DNA of 64,000 nt from Pseudomonadota bacterium (GCA_018241405.1 JAFEDY010000001.1:1-64000), one strand, 5' to 3'. Positions 1 to 14,215 are shown, counted from the first letter of the stretch. A program made the numbers and translations. Notes: generated by a model from the letters alone, not told the origin.

Positions 1-75
1 CAGGACGGGTCATGGGGCTGGGGCTGCATTTCCGAAATCGACTTACATCCGCCCTTACATCTGACGGAAAAGAAA

Positions 76-106
76 AAACCACGCTACTATTTAGATAGCA
101 GGGTTT
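76..106. terminator. Imperfect hairpin, possible bidirectional terminator
   Basis: AAACC (76-80) pairs with GGTTT (102-106) and GCTA (83-86) with TAGC (96-99), separated by a 2-nt mismatch. T-rich sequence follows on the plus strand and A-rich sequence precedes it, so it could end transcripts from either side. It lies just left of the leftmost copy of the tRNA-His repeat, so its gene would be outside the window. Confidence 0.4.
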
Positions 107-118
107 CCTTTGTTTACT

Positions 119-138
119 TGGGGTGGCTGATGGGACTC
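119..138 (+). repeat. Left attachment-core repeat (att)
   Basis: These 20 bases are identical to 2349-2368, which encode the CCA and the 3' acceptor and T-arm end of tRNA-His. Similarity stops at 139, as expected when integration at a tRNA 3' end duplicates only the crossover core. Confidence 0.75.
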
Positions 139-412
139 ACATCCCACAGCCGCAACCGGTTGATTTTCAAAGACTTTTTCGGCGGTGCGGTGGATTTCGA
201 CGGAAAAACGTGACACCTAGTCATGACACCAGAACCAGCTGCTGACCTGACTTCTTCCACCATAGAGTATGACGCAGCACCTGGAAGCGACGCACTTGTC
301 CTCGTAAAGCCGCACGTTGCGGCGCGGGTGCTCCTTGCGCTGGGAGGTACGAGTCATCCCCCAGGCTCTGGCCCCTTGCTCAAGACGCCCTATCGCTATA
401 GACGTCTTGTGC
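139..412. other. Non-coding left arm of the element
   Basis: No convincing gene is visible here. A 111-codon frame starting at 223 overlaps the next gene and has no recognisable product. The stretch holds the left arm repeat at 209-230 and leads into the promoter of the gene pair. Confidence 0.5.
209..230 (+). repeat. Left arm-type repeat of the integrated element
   Basis: This 22-bp sequence matches 2276-2297 at 20 of 22 positions. Each copy contains TGACACC twice, spaced 6 nt apart. The copies lie 70 and 51 bp inside the two cores in the same orientation, which suits integrase arm-binding sites. Binding itself is inferred. Confidence 0.55.
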
Positions 413-462
413 TTGCAAAAACCACGCCGATCGGCGATATTCGCAATTCACGAATAGCGAAT
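413..462 (+). promoter_or_regulatory. Promoter and candidate autoregulatory operator of the gene pair
   Basis: TTGCAA (413-418) and GATATT (436-441) are 17 bp apart. Over the -10 lies an inverted repeat, ATTCG (439-443) with CGAAT (451-455), followed by a further GCGAAT (457-462). It ends 10 nt before the ATG at 473. A palindrome on the -10 directly before a winged-helix gene suggests autorepression, as is known for AbiE-type systems; this is inference. Confidence 0.5.
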
Positions 463-472
463 TTCTCCGCAA

Positions 473-1021
473 ATGGACCTCAAACCGCAAGACCTGCTTG
501 TATTGCTGAAGGTGGCAGCCCACCCGCCCCAGCGATGGACGTACGTCGCGCTGGGTGATGCTCTGAGTATGAGCGCCTCCGAGGCTCATGCCAGCGTGAA
601 GCGGGCCGTGGCATCAGGACTTGCCGTGGCGGCGTCCCGGGCCGAATGGTCGCCGATTCGGCCAAACCTGCTGGAGTTCATGTTGCACGGCGTGCGCTAC
701 ATCTGGCCGGCCGCCGCCGGACCAGTAAAACGCGGCGTTCCAACTGCGTTCGGTGCCGAACCGCTGGCCAGCCAGTTGACAGCCGCACCAGGCGAGGCGC
801 CTGTATGGGCGCATCCCGAGGGCAAGGCAAAAGGGCCGACGCTTCCACCGCTCTATCGCACGGCTCCGCAAGCTGCTCTGGCCGACCCTTCGCTGCATCG
901 CCTGCTGGCCTTGCTCGACGCCTTGCGCACCGGTCGCGCACGCGAGCGCGGGCTGGCTGCCAAGTTGATGGAAGCCGAATTGATGCACTCTCACGATGAG
1001 GCGCCCGATGCGAGTAGATGA
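473..1021 (+). CDS. Winged-helix protein, putative antitoxin/regulator of a nucleotidyltransferase pair
   Basis: 182 residues. Residues 1-60 read as a winged-helix DNA-binding domain: predicted helices around LLVLLKVA, a wing after the tryptophan, and a recognition-helix-like SASEAHASVKRAVASGL. The rest is proline- and alanine-rich and matches no family I know. It overlaps the downstream nucleotidyltransferase gene by up to 26 nt and follows a palindromic promoter. This is the layout of AbiEi/AbiEii-like toxin-antitoxin operons, where the DNA-binding partner is the antitoxin. A plain MarR-like regulator is the alternative. The gene sits in a tRNA-integrated element, so it is probably acquired. 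Confidence 0.6.
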   Translation: MDLKPQDLLVLLKVAAHPPQRWTYVALGDALSMSASEAHASVKRAVASGLAVAASRAEWSPIRPNLLEFMLHGVRYIWPAAAGPVKRGVPTAFGAEPLASQLTAAPGEAPVWAHPEGKAKGPTLPPLYRTAPQAALADPSLHRLLALLDALRTGRARERGLAAKLMEAELMHSHDEAPDASR

Positions 1022-1694
1022 TCCGAATCTGCCGCAACTGCGGCAGATCGCTGAGGCACTGGGCGACCTACGTGAACAGGTGGTGTTCGTCGGCGGGGCC
1101 GTCGCCGGCCTGCTGGTGACCGACCCACTGGCCGATCCGGTGCGTGCCACCCGCGACGTTGATGCAGTGGTGAATGCCAGCCGAACCATGTTCTACCGGA
1201 TCGAGGAAGCGGTGGCGCAGCGCGGCTTTGCCCGCGACGTGACCAGCGAAGTGATCTGCCGCTGGGTGCATAAGGACTCTGGCATGTTGTTCGACCTGAT
1301 GCCAGTGGAGCCAGAGGTGCTGGGGTTCTCAAACCGCTGGTACCCATATGCGGTCGAAACCGCAGAGCCTACGGATTTGGGAGCTGGCATCACCATTCGG
1401 CTGGTCAGCGCAGTGGGTTTCGTTGCCACAAAGCTGGAAGCCTTCGCCGGCCGTGGCGGTGGCGACTACTTGAGCAGCCACGATATCGAAGATGTGCTCA
1501 ACATCGTCGACGGGCGCGAGGAGTTGGCAAACGAGTTGTCTACGGCCCCCGCCGAAATCCAGCACGCCGTAGGCGATGCTTTCAGCGGACTCCTGTCGGA
1601 CCCGAACTTTGCGAACGTTCTGCCAGGCATGCTTGCTGAGCCAGAACGGGCTGAACTGGTTACGCAGCGCATCAAGGCTATGTGTCAGCGATGA
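996..1694 (+). CDS. Nucleotidyltransferase, AbiEii-like putative toxin
   Basis: 232 residues from the ATG at 996; an in-frame ATG at 1008 would give 228. Residues 32-55 carry a glycine-rich GGAVAGLL and then TRDVDAVV, the GG...D-x-D signature of DNA polymerase-beta-like minimal nucleotidyltransferases. FDLMP and a later DIEDVLNIVDG helix are also typical of the AbiEii/DUF1814-like group. Known relatives attach nucleotides to RNA or tRNA, or inactivate protein targets. It overlaps the winged-helix gene, suggesting translational coupling. Its 3' end overlaps the truncated end of the integrase remnant on the other strand, implying a recombination joint near 1678-1694. Confidence 0.65.
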   Translation: MRRPMRVDDPNLPQLRQIAEALGDLREQVVFVGGAVAGLLVTDPLADPVRATRDVDAVVNASRTMFYRIEEAVAQRGFARDVTSEVICRWVHKDSGMLFDLMPVEPEVLGFSNRWYPYAVETAEPTDLGAGITIRLVSAVGFVATKLEAFAGRGGGDYLSSHDIEDVLNIVDGREELANELSTAPAEIQHAVGDAFSGLLSDPNFANVLPGMLAEPERAELVTQRIKAMCQR

Positions 1695-2274
1695 GGTCCG
1701 AGAACTCCTTGAACAGCACGCGCTTCTCAGCGACGGTTTCGGGGTTCTTCAGGCGCTTGGCCTCCTCTTCCAGATGCAGGTCGAGAGCCGCGCGGAGTTT
1801 GAGTCCCACATCATTGGGCTTCGGAAGGCTTGGCATGGCCCTGCCGACCAGCTGGGAAGTCAGAGCGAGGAGGTCTGCCGTCGCATCGGATGGCACCGGG
1901 CTGGCGGAAGCTTGGACCGGCAGGACTCGCGGCTGCAGCTTCGACTGCAAGGCCAGGACATCCTGCATGGCCTTCATCGCCTCGAGCATGCGGGCGTGAT
2001 CCTCGGGCCCATCAGACTAGGCCTTCCCAGCGGCCAGATCGAACTCGTATCGCTCGAGCTTCTTGCGGAAATCAGACAAAACGTCTCCCGAGATCAAGTT
2101 CAAACAGAACTTCAGCGCGAGGACCTTTGCCAGCTGGGGATTTTTGGTGCCCAGACTCAGCTGGGTCACTTTCCGCCTCCCAGTCGCGTCGAGCGATGAA
2201 GAGCGGACATAGTAGACGCCGAAACGATTGATCCCGAGGCGCAGGACCTTGATGTTCAGACCTTTGGATCGCAT
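1678..2274 (-). pseudogene. Truncated tyrosine-recombinase (integrase) remnant with in-frame amber
   Basis: From the ATG at 2274 (GTG at 2283 is an alternative) the frame runs 85 codons to a TAG at 2017-2019. It then continues in the same frame for about 112 codons to a stop at 1678. The N-terminal part is basic and begins like an integrase arm-binding domain. The part near LEEEAKRLKNPETVAEKR resembles the helical core-binding domain. The catalytic domain with the R-H-R-Y residues is absent; the frame ends where the nucleotidyltransferase gene ends on the other strand. Its position beside the tRNA-His core supports an integrase origin. Family assignment is from reading alone. Confidence 0.6.
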
Positions 2275-2275
2275 G

Positions 2276-2297
2276 CGTGACACCTAGTGGTGACACC
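2276..2297 (+). repeat. Right arm-type repeat of the integrated element
   Basis: Partner of 209-230, with the same twice-repeated TGACACC. It overlaps the GTG alternative start of the integrase remnant, so integrase binding here could also have regulated its own gene. Confidence 0.55.
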
Positions 2298-2348
2298 GCG
2301 ACCGCCTCAAGTCTGAAAATTTATTTCAAATCAACGTCTTAGGAACTG

Positions 2349-2425
2349 TGGGGTGGCTGATGGGACTCGAACCCACGACGACAGGAATCACAATCCTGGA
2401 CTCTACCAACTGAGCTACAGCCACC
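2349..2425 (-). tRNA. tRNA-His (GTG anticodon), CCA encoded
   Basis: The minus strand folds as a full cloverleaf closely matching other proteobacterial tRNA-His. It has the extra 5' G opposite the discriminator C, a TTGTGAT anticodon loop giving GTG, a GGTTCGAGTCC T-arm and an encoded CCA (2349-2351). The 3' end (2349-2368) is the integration core of the element to its left, and the gene is intact after integration. Confidence 0.95.
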
Positions 2426-2503
2426 GCAGCATTGCATTATAGCGCGATATTTTTGGGCTTCTGCCCTCGCGCAGGTGGTTGCGGCAATCTATATGCGGGT
2501 CCG

Positions 2504-3838
2504 TCATGCCGCGCGTGCCGCGTCCGCCAGCCGCTGGGCGCAGTGGCGCGCCTGATCTGCGTCGCGCGCCTCTACCATGACGCGCAGCAGAGGTTCCGTG
2601 CCGCTGGCGCGCACAAGCACGCGGCCGTCGTTGCCCAGGTCCGCCTGCACCTCGCGGGTGGTGCGCGTCAGAACCTCATTGGCCTTCCAGTCCTGACCCG
2701 GGTTGAGCCGGACGTTGAGCAGCACCTGCGGGAACAGCGGTACATCGGCCAGCAACTGCGCCAGCGTCTTTTGGCTGCGTACGCAGGTCTGCAGCACCTG
2801 CAGCGCGCTGACCAGGCCATCACCCGTGGTATGGCGGTCCAGCGCCAGCAGGTGGCCAGAGCCTTCGCCGCCCAGCAGCCAGCGCTGGCGCTGCAGCTCC
2901 TCCAGCACATAGCGGTCGCCCACCTTGGCACGTACAAACTTCACGCCGCGGCGCAGCAATGCCTGCTCTACTGCCATATTGGTCATCAGCGTTCCTACCA
3001 CGCCGGGCACATGCTCGTCGCGCGCCAGCCGGTCGGCCGCCATGAGGTAGAGCAGCTCGTCGCCGTTGTACAGGCGCCCAGCGGCATCCACCACCTGCAG
3101 GCGATCGGCGTCGCCGTCCAGGCCGATGCCGAAGTCGGCCTGGTTGGCGCGCACGGCGCGCACCAACGCTTCCGGATGGGTGGCACCCACCTCGTGGTTG
3201 ATGTTCAGGCCATCGGGAGCACAGCCGATGGCAATGACATCGGCGCCCAGCTCATGGAACACCTTGGGCGCGATGTGGTAGGCCGCGCCGTGCGCGGCAT
3301 CGACCACGATCTTCAGGCCGCGCAGTGTGAGATCGTGCGCGAAGGTGCTCTTGCAAAACTCGATGTAGCGACCTGCCGCATCGTCAAGCCGGCGCGTCTT
3401 GCCCAGCGTCGCCGAGTCGGCCCATACGGGCGGCCGCTCCAGCTCGGCCTCGACCTCTTGCTCCCAGGCGTCGGGCAGTTTGGTGCCCTGGGCGCTGAAG
3501 AACTTGATGCCGTTGTCGGGGTACGGGTTGTGGCTGGCGCTGATGACCACGCCCAGGCTGGCGCGCTGCGCACGCGTGAGATAGGCCACGCCGGGCGTGG
3601 GCAGGGGCCCAAGCAGGATCACGTCCACCCCGGCCGAGTTGAAGCCCGACTCCAACGCGGCCTCGAGCATGTACCCCGAGATGCGTGTGTCCTTGCCGAT
3701 CAGCACCGTGGGGCGCTCCTCGGAGCGGCGCAGCACGCGCCCGACGGCATGCGCCAGGCGCAGCACGAAGTCCGGAGTGATGGGCGGCTGGCCTACCGTG
3801 CCGCGTATGCCATCGGTGCCAAAGTATTGACGGGTCAT
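2504..3838 (-). CDS. glmM: Phosphoglucosamine mutase
   Basis: 444 residues, the usual length. It converts glucosamine-6-phosphate to glucosamine-1-phosphate for UDP-GlcNAc and peptidoglycan synthesis. The phosphoserine loop [11 protein letters not shown] has its acceptor at Ser102. The metal loop DGDADR spans 241-246, GEGSGH is the sugar-binding loop, and [10 protein letters not shown] is the C-terminal phosphate-binding loop. The ATG at 3838 is preferred because [13 protein letters not shown] is the family N-terminus and a GAGAGGAAG ribosome-binding site precedes it. Last gene of the rlmE-ftsH-folP-glmM run, 16 nt after folP. Confidence 0.97.
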   Translation of the reverse strand: MTRQYFGTDGIRGTVGQPPITPDFVLRLAHAVGRVLRRSEERPTVLIGKDTRISGYMLEAALESGFNSAGVDVILLGPLPTPGVAYLTRAQRASLGVVISASHNPYPDNGIKFFSAQGTKLPDAWEQEVEAELERPPVWADSATLGKTRRLDDAAGRYIEFCKSTFAHDLTLRGLKIVVDAAHGAAYHIAPKVFHELGADVIAIGCAPDGLNINHEVGATHPEALVRAVRANQADFGIGLDGDADRLQVVDAAGRLYNGDELLYLMAADRLARDEHVPGVVGTLMTNMAVEQALLRRGVKFVRAKVGDRYVLEELQRQRWLLGGEGSGHLLALDRHTTGDGLVSALQVLQTCVRSQKTLAQLLADVPLFPQVLLNVRLNPGQDWKANEVLTRTTREVQADLGNDGRVLVRASGTEPLLRVMVEARDADQARHCAQRLADAARAA

Positions 3839-3854
3839 GGATGCTTCCTCTCTC

Positions 3855-4688
3855 TCAATGGATATGTTTTTGCATGGCCTGCCAGACGGCCAGGGCCGCC
3901 ACGGTTTCACGCACATCATGCACGCGCACGATGCGCGCGCCCCGCTCCACGGCCAGCAGTGCCGCCGCCACGCTGGGCGCCAGACGTTCGTGCACGCCCA
4001 GGCCGGTCACACTGCCCAGCGAGGATTTGCGCGACCAGCCGGCCAGCAGCGGATAGCCCAGGGCCAGCAGTTCGGCCTGACGCGCAAGCAGGGCAAAGTT
4101 CTGCTCCACGGTCTTGCCAAAGCCTATGCCATAGTCCAGCACGATGCGTGATTTCTTGACGCCAAAGCCTTGCAGGTTCGCCGCCTGCCGCTCCAAAAAA
4201 AAGAGCACCCGCGGCACCGGGTCACCCGTCATGGGCGTGGCTTGCATGGTCTGTGGGTCGCCATGCATATGCATCAGGCACAGGCCACAGCGCGGGTGGT
4301 CGGCAACGGCCCGCGCCGCCCCGGGTTGGCGCAGGGCCCAGACGTCGTTGATGATGTCGGCCCCCAAGTCCAGCACAGCCCGCATGACCTCGGGCTTATA
4401 GGTATCCACCGATACCGGAGCGCCCAGGCTTACGGCCTCGCGCACCAGGGGGACGACACGCGCCAGCTCCTCGTCTAGCGGCACGGCCGGGCTGCCGGGG
4501 CGGGTGGACTCGCCGCCTATGTCCAGAATGTCGGCGCCGTCCTTGAGCAGCCGTTCGCAGTGGTGTAGCGCGGCCTGCATGCCGGCATGCTGGCCGCCGT
4601 CGGAGAAGGAGTCGGGCGTGACGTTGACGATGCCCATGACCTGCGGGCGCGTCAGGTCCAGGTCAAAGCGCGAGGTTTGCCAAAGCAT
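3855..4688 (-). CDS. folP: Dihydropteroate synthase
   Basis: 277 residues. It condenses p-aminobenzoate with dihydropterin pyrophosphate in folate synthesis and is the target of sulfonamides. Visible motifs are [14 protein letters not shown] near the N-terminus, GGESTRPGS, and the late AGWSRKSS and VRVHDV segments, all in family order. The start at 4688 ([10 protein letters not shown]) gives normal length; the longer open frame upstream only shadows ftsH. It lies 59 nt after ftsH and 16 nt before glmM, the conserved order in proteobacteria. Confidence 0.96.
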   Translation of the reverse strand: MLWQTSRFDLDLTRPQVMGIVNVTPDSFSDGGQHAGMQAALHHCERLLKDGADILDIGGESTRPGSPAVPLDEELARVVPLVREAVSLGAPVSVDTYKPEVMRAVLDLGADIINDVWALRQPGAARAVADHPRCGLCLMHMHGDPQTMQATPMTGDPVPRVLFFLERQAANLQGFGVKKSRIVLDYGIGFGKTVEQNFALLARQAELLALGYPLLAGWSRKSSLGSVTGLGVHERLAPSVAAALLAVERGARIVRVHDVRETVAALAVWQAMQKHIH

Positions 4689-4747
4689 GGTGGGCCAGTT
4701 GGACGACAAACGGGGCACAAGGCCCCGTCGGAAACATCCCGTGGCAA

Positions 4748-6670
<1,923 letters not shown>

Positions 6671-6810
6671 GCGGAGCTCCAGATTCAGAAAGAGGTGGAC
6701 GGCCGCGACGGTGTCATGCAGGCGTCCAGGTGCATTTGGGGCTCATTTTAGGCGTTTCAACCCCTGCCGGGCGCCCATAAACCCCGGAGTGATCCATGGT
6801 CAACGCACCC

Positions 6811-7473
6811 TCACGCGGGGCGTTTGAGGCCGATCCCCACCAAAAAGGTTTCCGACGACTTGTCGCGCGAGGCCTTGGGCTTGACCGGCTTGACTACGCG
6901 AAAGCTGTCCTTGAACAACTGCAGCAGCTGCGTATAGCCGCTGCCGTGAAACAGCTTGACCACCAGGGCGCCGTCGGGCTTCAGATGGTGCGACGCAAAA
7001 TCGACGGCCAGCTCGATCAGGTGGGCGATGCGCACGGCGTCGACCGACTCCACACCCGACAGGTTGGGCGCCATGTCCGACACCACCAGGTCCACCGGAC
7101 GGCCCTGCACCGCCTGCTGCAGGCGCGCCAGCACCTCCTCATCGCGAAAGTCCCCCTGCAGGAAGGTCACACCCTCGATGGGCTCCATGGGCAGGATGTC
7201 GAGCCCGATGATGGTGCCATTGAGCTGGCCCACGGCCGCGCCGCCGGGCGACAGGCGCCGGCGCAGGTATTGGCTCCATGCGCCGGGGGCGCACCCGAGG
7301 TCTACCACCGTATGACCGGGCCTGATGAGCCCGAAATGCTCATCGATTTCCTTGAGTTTGTAGGCCGCGCGCGCGCGGTAGCCGTCCTTCTGGGCGGCCT
7401 TGACATAGGGATCGTTGACGTGCTCGTTGAGCCACGCCTTGTTCACCTTCTTGCTTTTTGTCTGGACTTTCAT
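6811..7473 (-). CDS. rlmE: 23S rRNA 2'-O-ribose U2552 methyltransferase
   Basis: 220 residues. Methylates U2552 in the A-loop of 23S rRNA during late 50S assembly. The SAM-binding motif [15 protein letters not shown] lies near residue 57, VVSDMAPN is motif IV with the catalytic aspartate, and VVKLFHGSG holds the catalytic lysine. It is first in the minus-strand rlmE-ftsH-folP-glmM run and diverges from yhbY, another 50S assembly gene, with only 20 nt between the two start codons. Confidence 0.96.
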   Translation of the reverse strand: MKVQTKSKKVNKAWLNEHVNDPYVKAAQKDGYRARAAYKLKEIDEHFGLIRPGHTVVDLGCAPGAWSQYLRRRLSPGGAAVGQLNGTIIGLDILPMEPIEGVTFLQGDFRDEEVLARLQQAVQGRPVDLVVSDMAPNLSGVESVDAVRIAHLIELAVDFASHHLKPDGALVVKLFHGSGYTQLLQLFKDSFRVVKPVKPKASRDKSSETFLVGIGLKRPA

Positions 7474-7487
7474 GCGGTTGAGATAAT
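7458..7487 (+). promoter_or_regulatory. Candidate yhbY promoter placing the start at the ATG
   Basis: TTGTCT (7458-7463) and GATAAT (7482-7487) are 18 bp apart. Transcription would begin about 7 nt after the -10, at or next to the ATG at 7494, giving a leaderless or nearly leaderless mRNA. The motif overlaps the first codons of rlmE on the other strand. Inferred from motif match only. Confidence 0.35.
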
Positions 7488-7493
7488 ACGGCC

Positions 7494-7964
7494 ATGCCTC
7501 ACATTCAATTGACTCCCGCCCAGCGCCGGGAACACCGCGCTAACGCCCACCACCTGGACCCCGTAGTCCTGATCGGGGGGGACGGCCTCACACCCGCCGT
7601 GCAAAAGGAGGTCGATGCCGCGCTCGCCGCCCATGGTCTGATCAAGGTGCGCGTGTTCAACGACGACCGCGCGGCGCGCGAGGCGATGTATCAGCAACTG
7701 GCCCATGACCTGGGCGCGGCGCCCATCCAGCACATCGGCAAGCTGCTGGTGCTGTGGCGCCCGATGGCTGCCAGGCAGAAGGCCGCCGATGAGAACCGCA
7801 AGCCCGGCCCGCGCGACGTGAAGGTGCTGAAGTTCGGGCGCCCCGGCCAGCGCCCCGAGGTCAAGCAGCTGCGTGTGCTGGGCAACCAGCGCCTGACCAC
7901 AGGCGGCCAGATCAAGCGCGCCAAGCCCAAGCAGAAGTCGGTCAAGAAAGGCCAGGCAGACTGA
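7494..7964 (+). CDS. yhbY: YhbY-family (CRS1-YhbY/CRM) RNA-binding protein
   Basis: 156 residues. Residues 4-95 form the CRM domain: [28 protein letters not shown], then LIKVRV and [11 protein letters not shown]. Family members bind rRNA in 50S precursors. The lysine-rich tail after residue 100 is longer than in E. coli YhbY (about 97 residues), a common betaproteobacterial form. It diverges from rlmE and its stop overlaps the next gene by one base (TGATG), so the two are probably co-translated. Confidence 0.92.
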   Translation: MPHIQLTPAQRREHRANAHHLDPVVLIGGDGLTPAVQKEVDAALAAHGLIKVRVFNDDRAAREAMYQQLAHDLGAAPIQHIGKLLVLWRPMAARQKAADENRKPGPRDVKVLKFGRPGQRPEVKQLRVLGNQRLTTGGQIKRAKPKQKSVKKGQAD

Positions 7965-8707
7965 TGGCCGCATCCCCCGCGCCGCAGCGCCATGTGATCT
8001 GCATGAAGTGGGGCACGAAGTACGGCCCCGAATACGTCAATCGGCTGTATGCCATGGTGCGCCGCCACCTGAGCGGCGACTTCAACTTCGTCTGCCTGAC
8101 CGACGACATCATGGGCATCCGAAACGAGGTGCAGTGCCTGCCGATCCCGCCTCTGAAGCTGCCCGCGGGCATCCCCGAGCGCGGCTGGAACAAGCTGGCC
8201 ACCTTTGCCGCCGATCTGTACGGCCTCAAGGGCACGGCGCTGTTCCTGGACGTGGACGTGGTGGTCGTGGGCTCGCTCGACGATTTCTTCACCCAGAGCG
8301 GCGAATTCCTCATCATCCACGACTACAAGCGGCCCTGGCGCATCACCGGCAATTCCTCGGTCTACCGCTTTGAACTGGGGGCGCACCCGGACGTGCTGGA
8401 GTATTTCCGCGGCCACTTCGAGGACATCCGCCGGCGCTTTCGCAACGAGCAAGCCTACCTGTCCGACGTGCTGCACAAACAAGGCAAGCTCGCCTACTGG
8501 CCGCAGGACTGGTGCCCCAGCTTCAAATACCACTGCATCCCGCGCTGGCCCACGAACTACTGGCAGGCGCCCTTCGTGCCGCAGGACGCGCGCGTCGTCA
8601 TCTTCCACGGCGAATGCAACCCGCCCGACGCCCTGGCCGGCCGGCGCAACCGGCGCTTTCGCCATATTGAGCCCGCCACCTGGGTGGCCGAGCACTGGCG
8701 CGAATAG
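7964..8707 (+). CDS. Putative glycosyltransferase with DxD motif
   Basis: 247 residues, no signal peptide or membrane segment. ALFLDVDVVVVG carries a D96-x-D98 metal-binding motif at the end of a beta strand, as in family 8-like and related GT-A glycosyltransferases. NFVCLTDD near residue 41 and WCPSFKYHC near 185 fit the fold. It starts inside the yhbY stop codon, so co-expression is likely although no functional link is known. Donor and acceptor cannot be read from sequence. It converges on the DUF4149 gene with a 9-nt gap. Confidence 0.7.
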   Translation: MAASPAPQRHVICMKWGTKYGPEYVNRLYAMVRRHLSGDFNFVCLTDDIMGIRNEVQCLPIPPLKLPAGIPERGWNKLATFAADLYGLKGTALFLDVDVVVVGSLDDFFTQSGEFLIIHDYKRPWRITGNSSVYRFELGAHPDVLEYFRGHFEDIRRRFRNEQAYLSDVLHKQGKLAYWPQDWCPSFKYHCIPRWPTNYWQAPFVPQDARVVIFHGECNPPDALAGRRNRRFRHIEPATWVAEHWRE

Positions 8708-8716
8708 CTTGCGCGC

Positions 8717-9124
8717 CTACCGGCGTGCCGTGCACCACAGCACGCGCAGCGCGCAGAGCCACTGCAGCACGTACATGGCGCTGCCCGCGCCATGCCACAG
8801 GCGCAGGTTCTGGCGCGCGATGATGCGCGGCGCGACGCCGTACTGCACCAGCAAGGCCAGCAGCAGGCCTGCGATCACAAAAACCATAGCTGCTTGCGCC
8901 CATGCCTCCTGCTTTTCAGCATGTCTTTTCTTGGAAACGACCAGCAATAAAGCGCAGCACGCTATCGAAATATAGGTCTGCGCCTCGAACAGGTGCGCCG
9001 CCATATTCCCGGCCTGCACCTGCGTAGGCAGGTGGGCGAACAGCAGCGGCACGGCCACGAAACCGATCACCGACAGGCTGCCCCACCACAGCGCGGCAGC
9101 AAGCACTGGCAGACGCACGCCCAT
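8717..9124 (-). CDS. DUF4149 family membrane protein
   Basis: 135 residues with four predicted membrane segments (about 4-28, 48-66, 75-95, 108-128). LWWGSLSVIGFVAVPLLFA and LFEAQTYISI are the DUF4149 signature as I know it; function unknown. It follows greA by 11 nt, so it is probably last in the carAB-greA stretch. An AT-rich copy of the dispersed repeat (8876-8976) makes up about a quarter of the coding sequence. It encodes the loop and third membrane helix with a lysine-rich KKRHAEKQ patch unlike the rest. Confidence 0.85.
   Translation of the reverse strand: MGVRLPVLAAALWWGSLSVIGFVAVPLLFAHLPTQVQAGNMAAHLFEAQTYISIACCALLLVVSKKRHAEKQEAWAQAAMVFVIAGLLLALLVQYGVAPRIIARQNLRLWHGAGSAMYVLQWLCALRVLWCTARR
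8876..8976 (-). repeat. Dispersed GCAGCTAT-core repeat inside the DUF4149 gene
   Basis: On the minus strand 8876-8899 reads GCGC, AAGCAGCTATGG, then TTTTTGTG. The far end (8951-8976) holds a second GCGCAGCACGCTAT-like end in opposite orientation, so the copy has terminal inverted repeats. It is clearly AT-richer than its surroundings and keeps the host frame open. Confidence 0.6.
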
Positions 9125-9135
9125 GGCCCAGGCCC

Positions 9136-9612
9136 TCAGACGTAGCTGACCGACATCACTTCATAGCGGCGCAGGCCGCCCGGGGCCTGCACCTCGGCCG
9201 TGTCGCCCTCTTCCTTGCCGATCAGCGCGCGGGCGATGGGGCTGGACACGTTGATGCGGCCGTGCTTGAGGTCCGCCTCGTCCTCACCCACGATCTGGTA
9301 TTTGACGGTGTCGCCGCTGTCTTCGTCTTCCAGCTCCACTGTGGCGCCGAACACCACGCGGCCGCCGGCGTCCAGCACGGACGGGTCGATGATCTGCGCC
9401 GCCGACAGCTTGCCCTCGACTTCGAGGATACGGCCCTCGATAAAGCCCTGGCGGTCCTTGGCGGCCTCGTACTCGGCGTTTTCGCTCAGGTCGCCCTGGG
9501 CGCGCGCCTCGGCAATGGCGTTGATCACGGCGGGGCGTTCGACAGTCTTGAGGCGGTGCAGCTCGGCCTTCAGTTGCTCGGCGCCGCGCTTGGTGATGGG
9601 AATGGTGGCCAT
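9136..9612 (-). CDS. greA: Transcription elongation factor GreA
   Basis: 158 residues, standard length. It enters the RNA polymerase secondary channel and stimulates cleavage of backtracked RNA. The N-terminal coiled coil carries the acidic tip [18 protein letters not shown] (about residues 36-53). The C-terminal FKBP-like domain ends in the [14 protein letters not shown] segment. It sits 105 nt after carB on the same strand behind a terminator-like hairpin, so its level may be uncoupled from carAB. Confidence 0.97.
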   Translation of the reverse strand: MATIPITKRGAEQLKAELHRLKTVERPAVINAIAEARAQGDLSENAEYEAAKDRQGFIEGRILEVEGKLSAAQIIDPSVLDAGGRVVFGATVELEDEDSGDTVKYQIVGEDEADLKHGRINVSSPIARALIGKEEGDTAEVQAPGGLRRYEVMSVSYV

Positions 9613-9629
9613 GGGTCAGTCTCCGGATT

Positions 9630-9672
9630 CCAAAAGCAAAAAGCAAACCGCCGCACGTTGCCGGGCGGCGGT
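9630..9672 (-). terminator. Intrinsic terminator between carB and greA
   Basis: On the minus strand ACCGCCGC (9672-9665) pairs with GCGGCGGT (9654-9647), followed by T-rich TTTGCTTTTTGCTTTT. It ends 17 nt before the greA start codon, so it would reduce read-through from carB into greA. Confidence 0.7.
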
Positions 9673-9681
9673 CTAGTCAAC

Positions 9682-9717
9682 GATGGATTATGCCGCGTTT
9701 GCCGCGGCAGTCATCCA

Positions 9718-9719
<2 letters not shown>
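9682..9719 (-). other. Large stem-loop at the carB stop codon
   Basis: GATGGAT (9682-9688) pairs with ATCCATC (9713-9719) and GCCGCG (9692-9697) with CGCGGC (9703-9708). The stem overlaps the carB stop and has no T-run on either side. Likely an mRNA-stabilising 3' hairpin just ahead of the terminator. Confidence 0.4.
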
Positions 9720-14159
<4,440 letters not shown>

Positions 14160-14192
14160 TGGGTTCTCCGAAATGAGTCGGGTCGCCCGGAA

Positions 14193-14215
14193 TCCGCAAG
14201 AACGTATCTTGCGGA
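14193..14215 (-). promoter_or_regulatory. Hairpin in the carA leader
   Basis: TCCGCAAG (14193-14200) and CTTGCGGA (14208-14215) form a perfect 8-bp inverted repeat with a 7-nt loop, about 34 nt before the carA start. There is no following T-run, so it is not an intrinsic terminator. It could be an operator or an RNA element. Confidence 0.4.

Larger units (their letters stand above)
119..2368. mobile_element. Miniature tRNA-His-integrated element, decayed
   Basis: The segment is bounded by two identical copies of a 20-bp sequence, 119-138 and 2349-2368; the right copy is the 3' end of an intact tRNA-His gene. Just inside both ends is a 22-bp arm-like repeat (209-230 and 2276-2297, 20 of 22 matching). 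An integrase-like gene adjoins the tRNA and points into the element, as in tRNA-targeting islands. The cargo is a winged-helix/nucleotidyltransferase pair. The integrase has an in-frame amber codon and lacks a catalytic domain, so the element is probably immobile without help. The architecture is visible; the history is inferred. Confidence 0.75.

Noticed and set aside
223-558. 111-codon frame before the winged-helix gene
   Set aside because: No ribosome-binding site, overlaps the promoter and the following gene, and shows no recognisable protein features.
2432-4159. 575-codon plus-strand frame opposite glmM and folP
   Set aside because: A high-GC shadow frame without family features; the minus-strand genes are certain.
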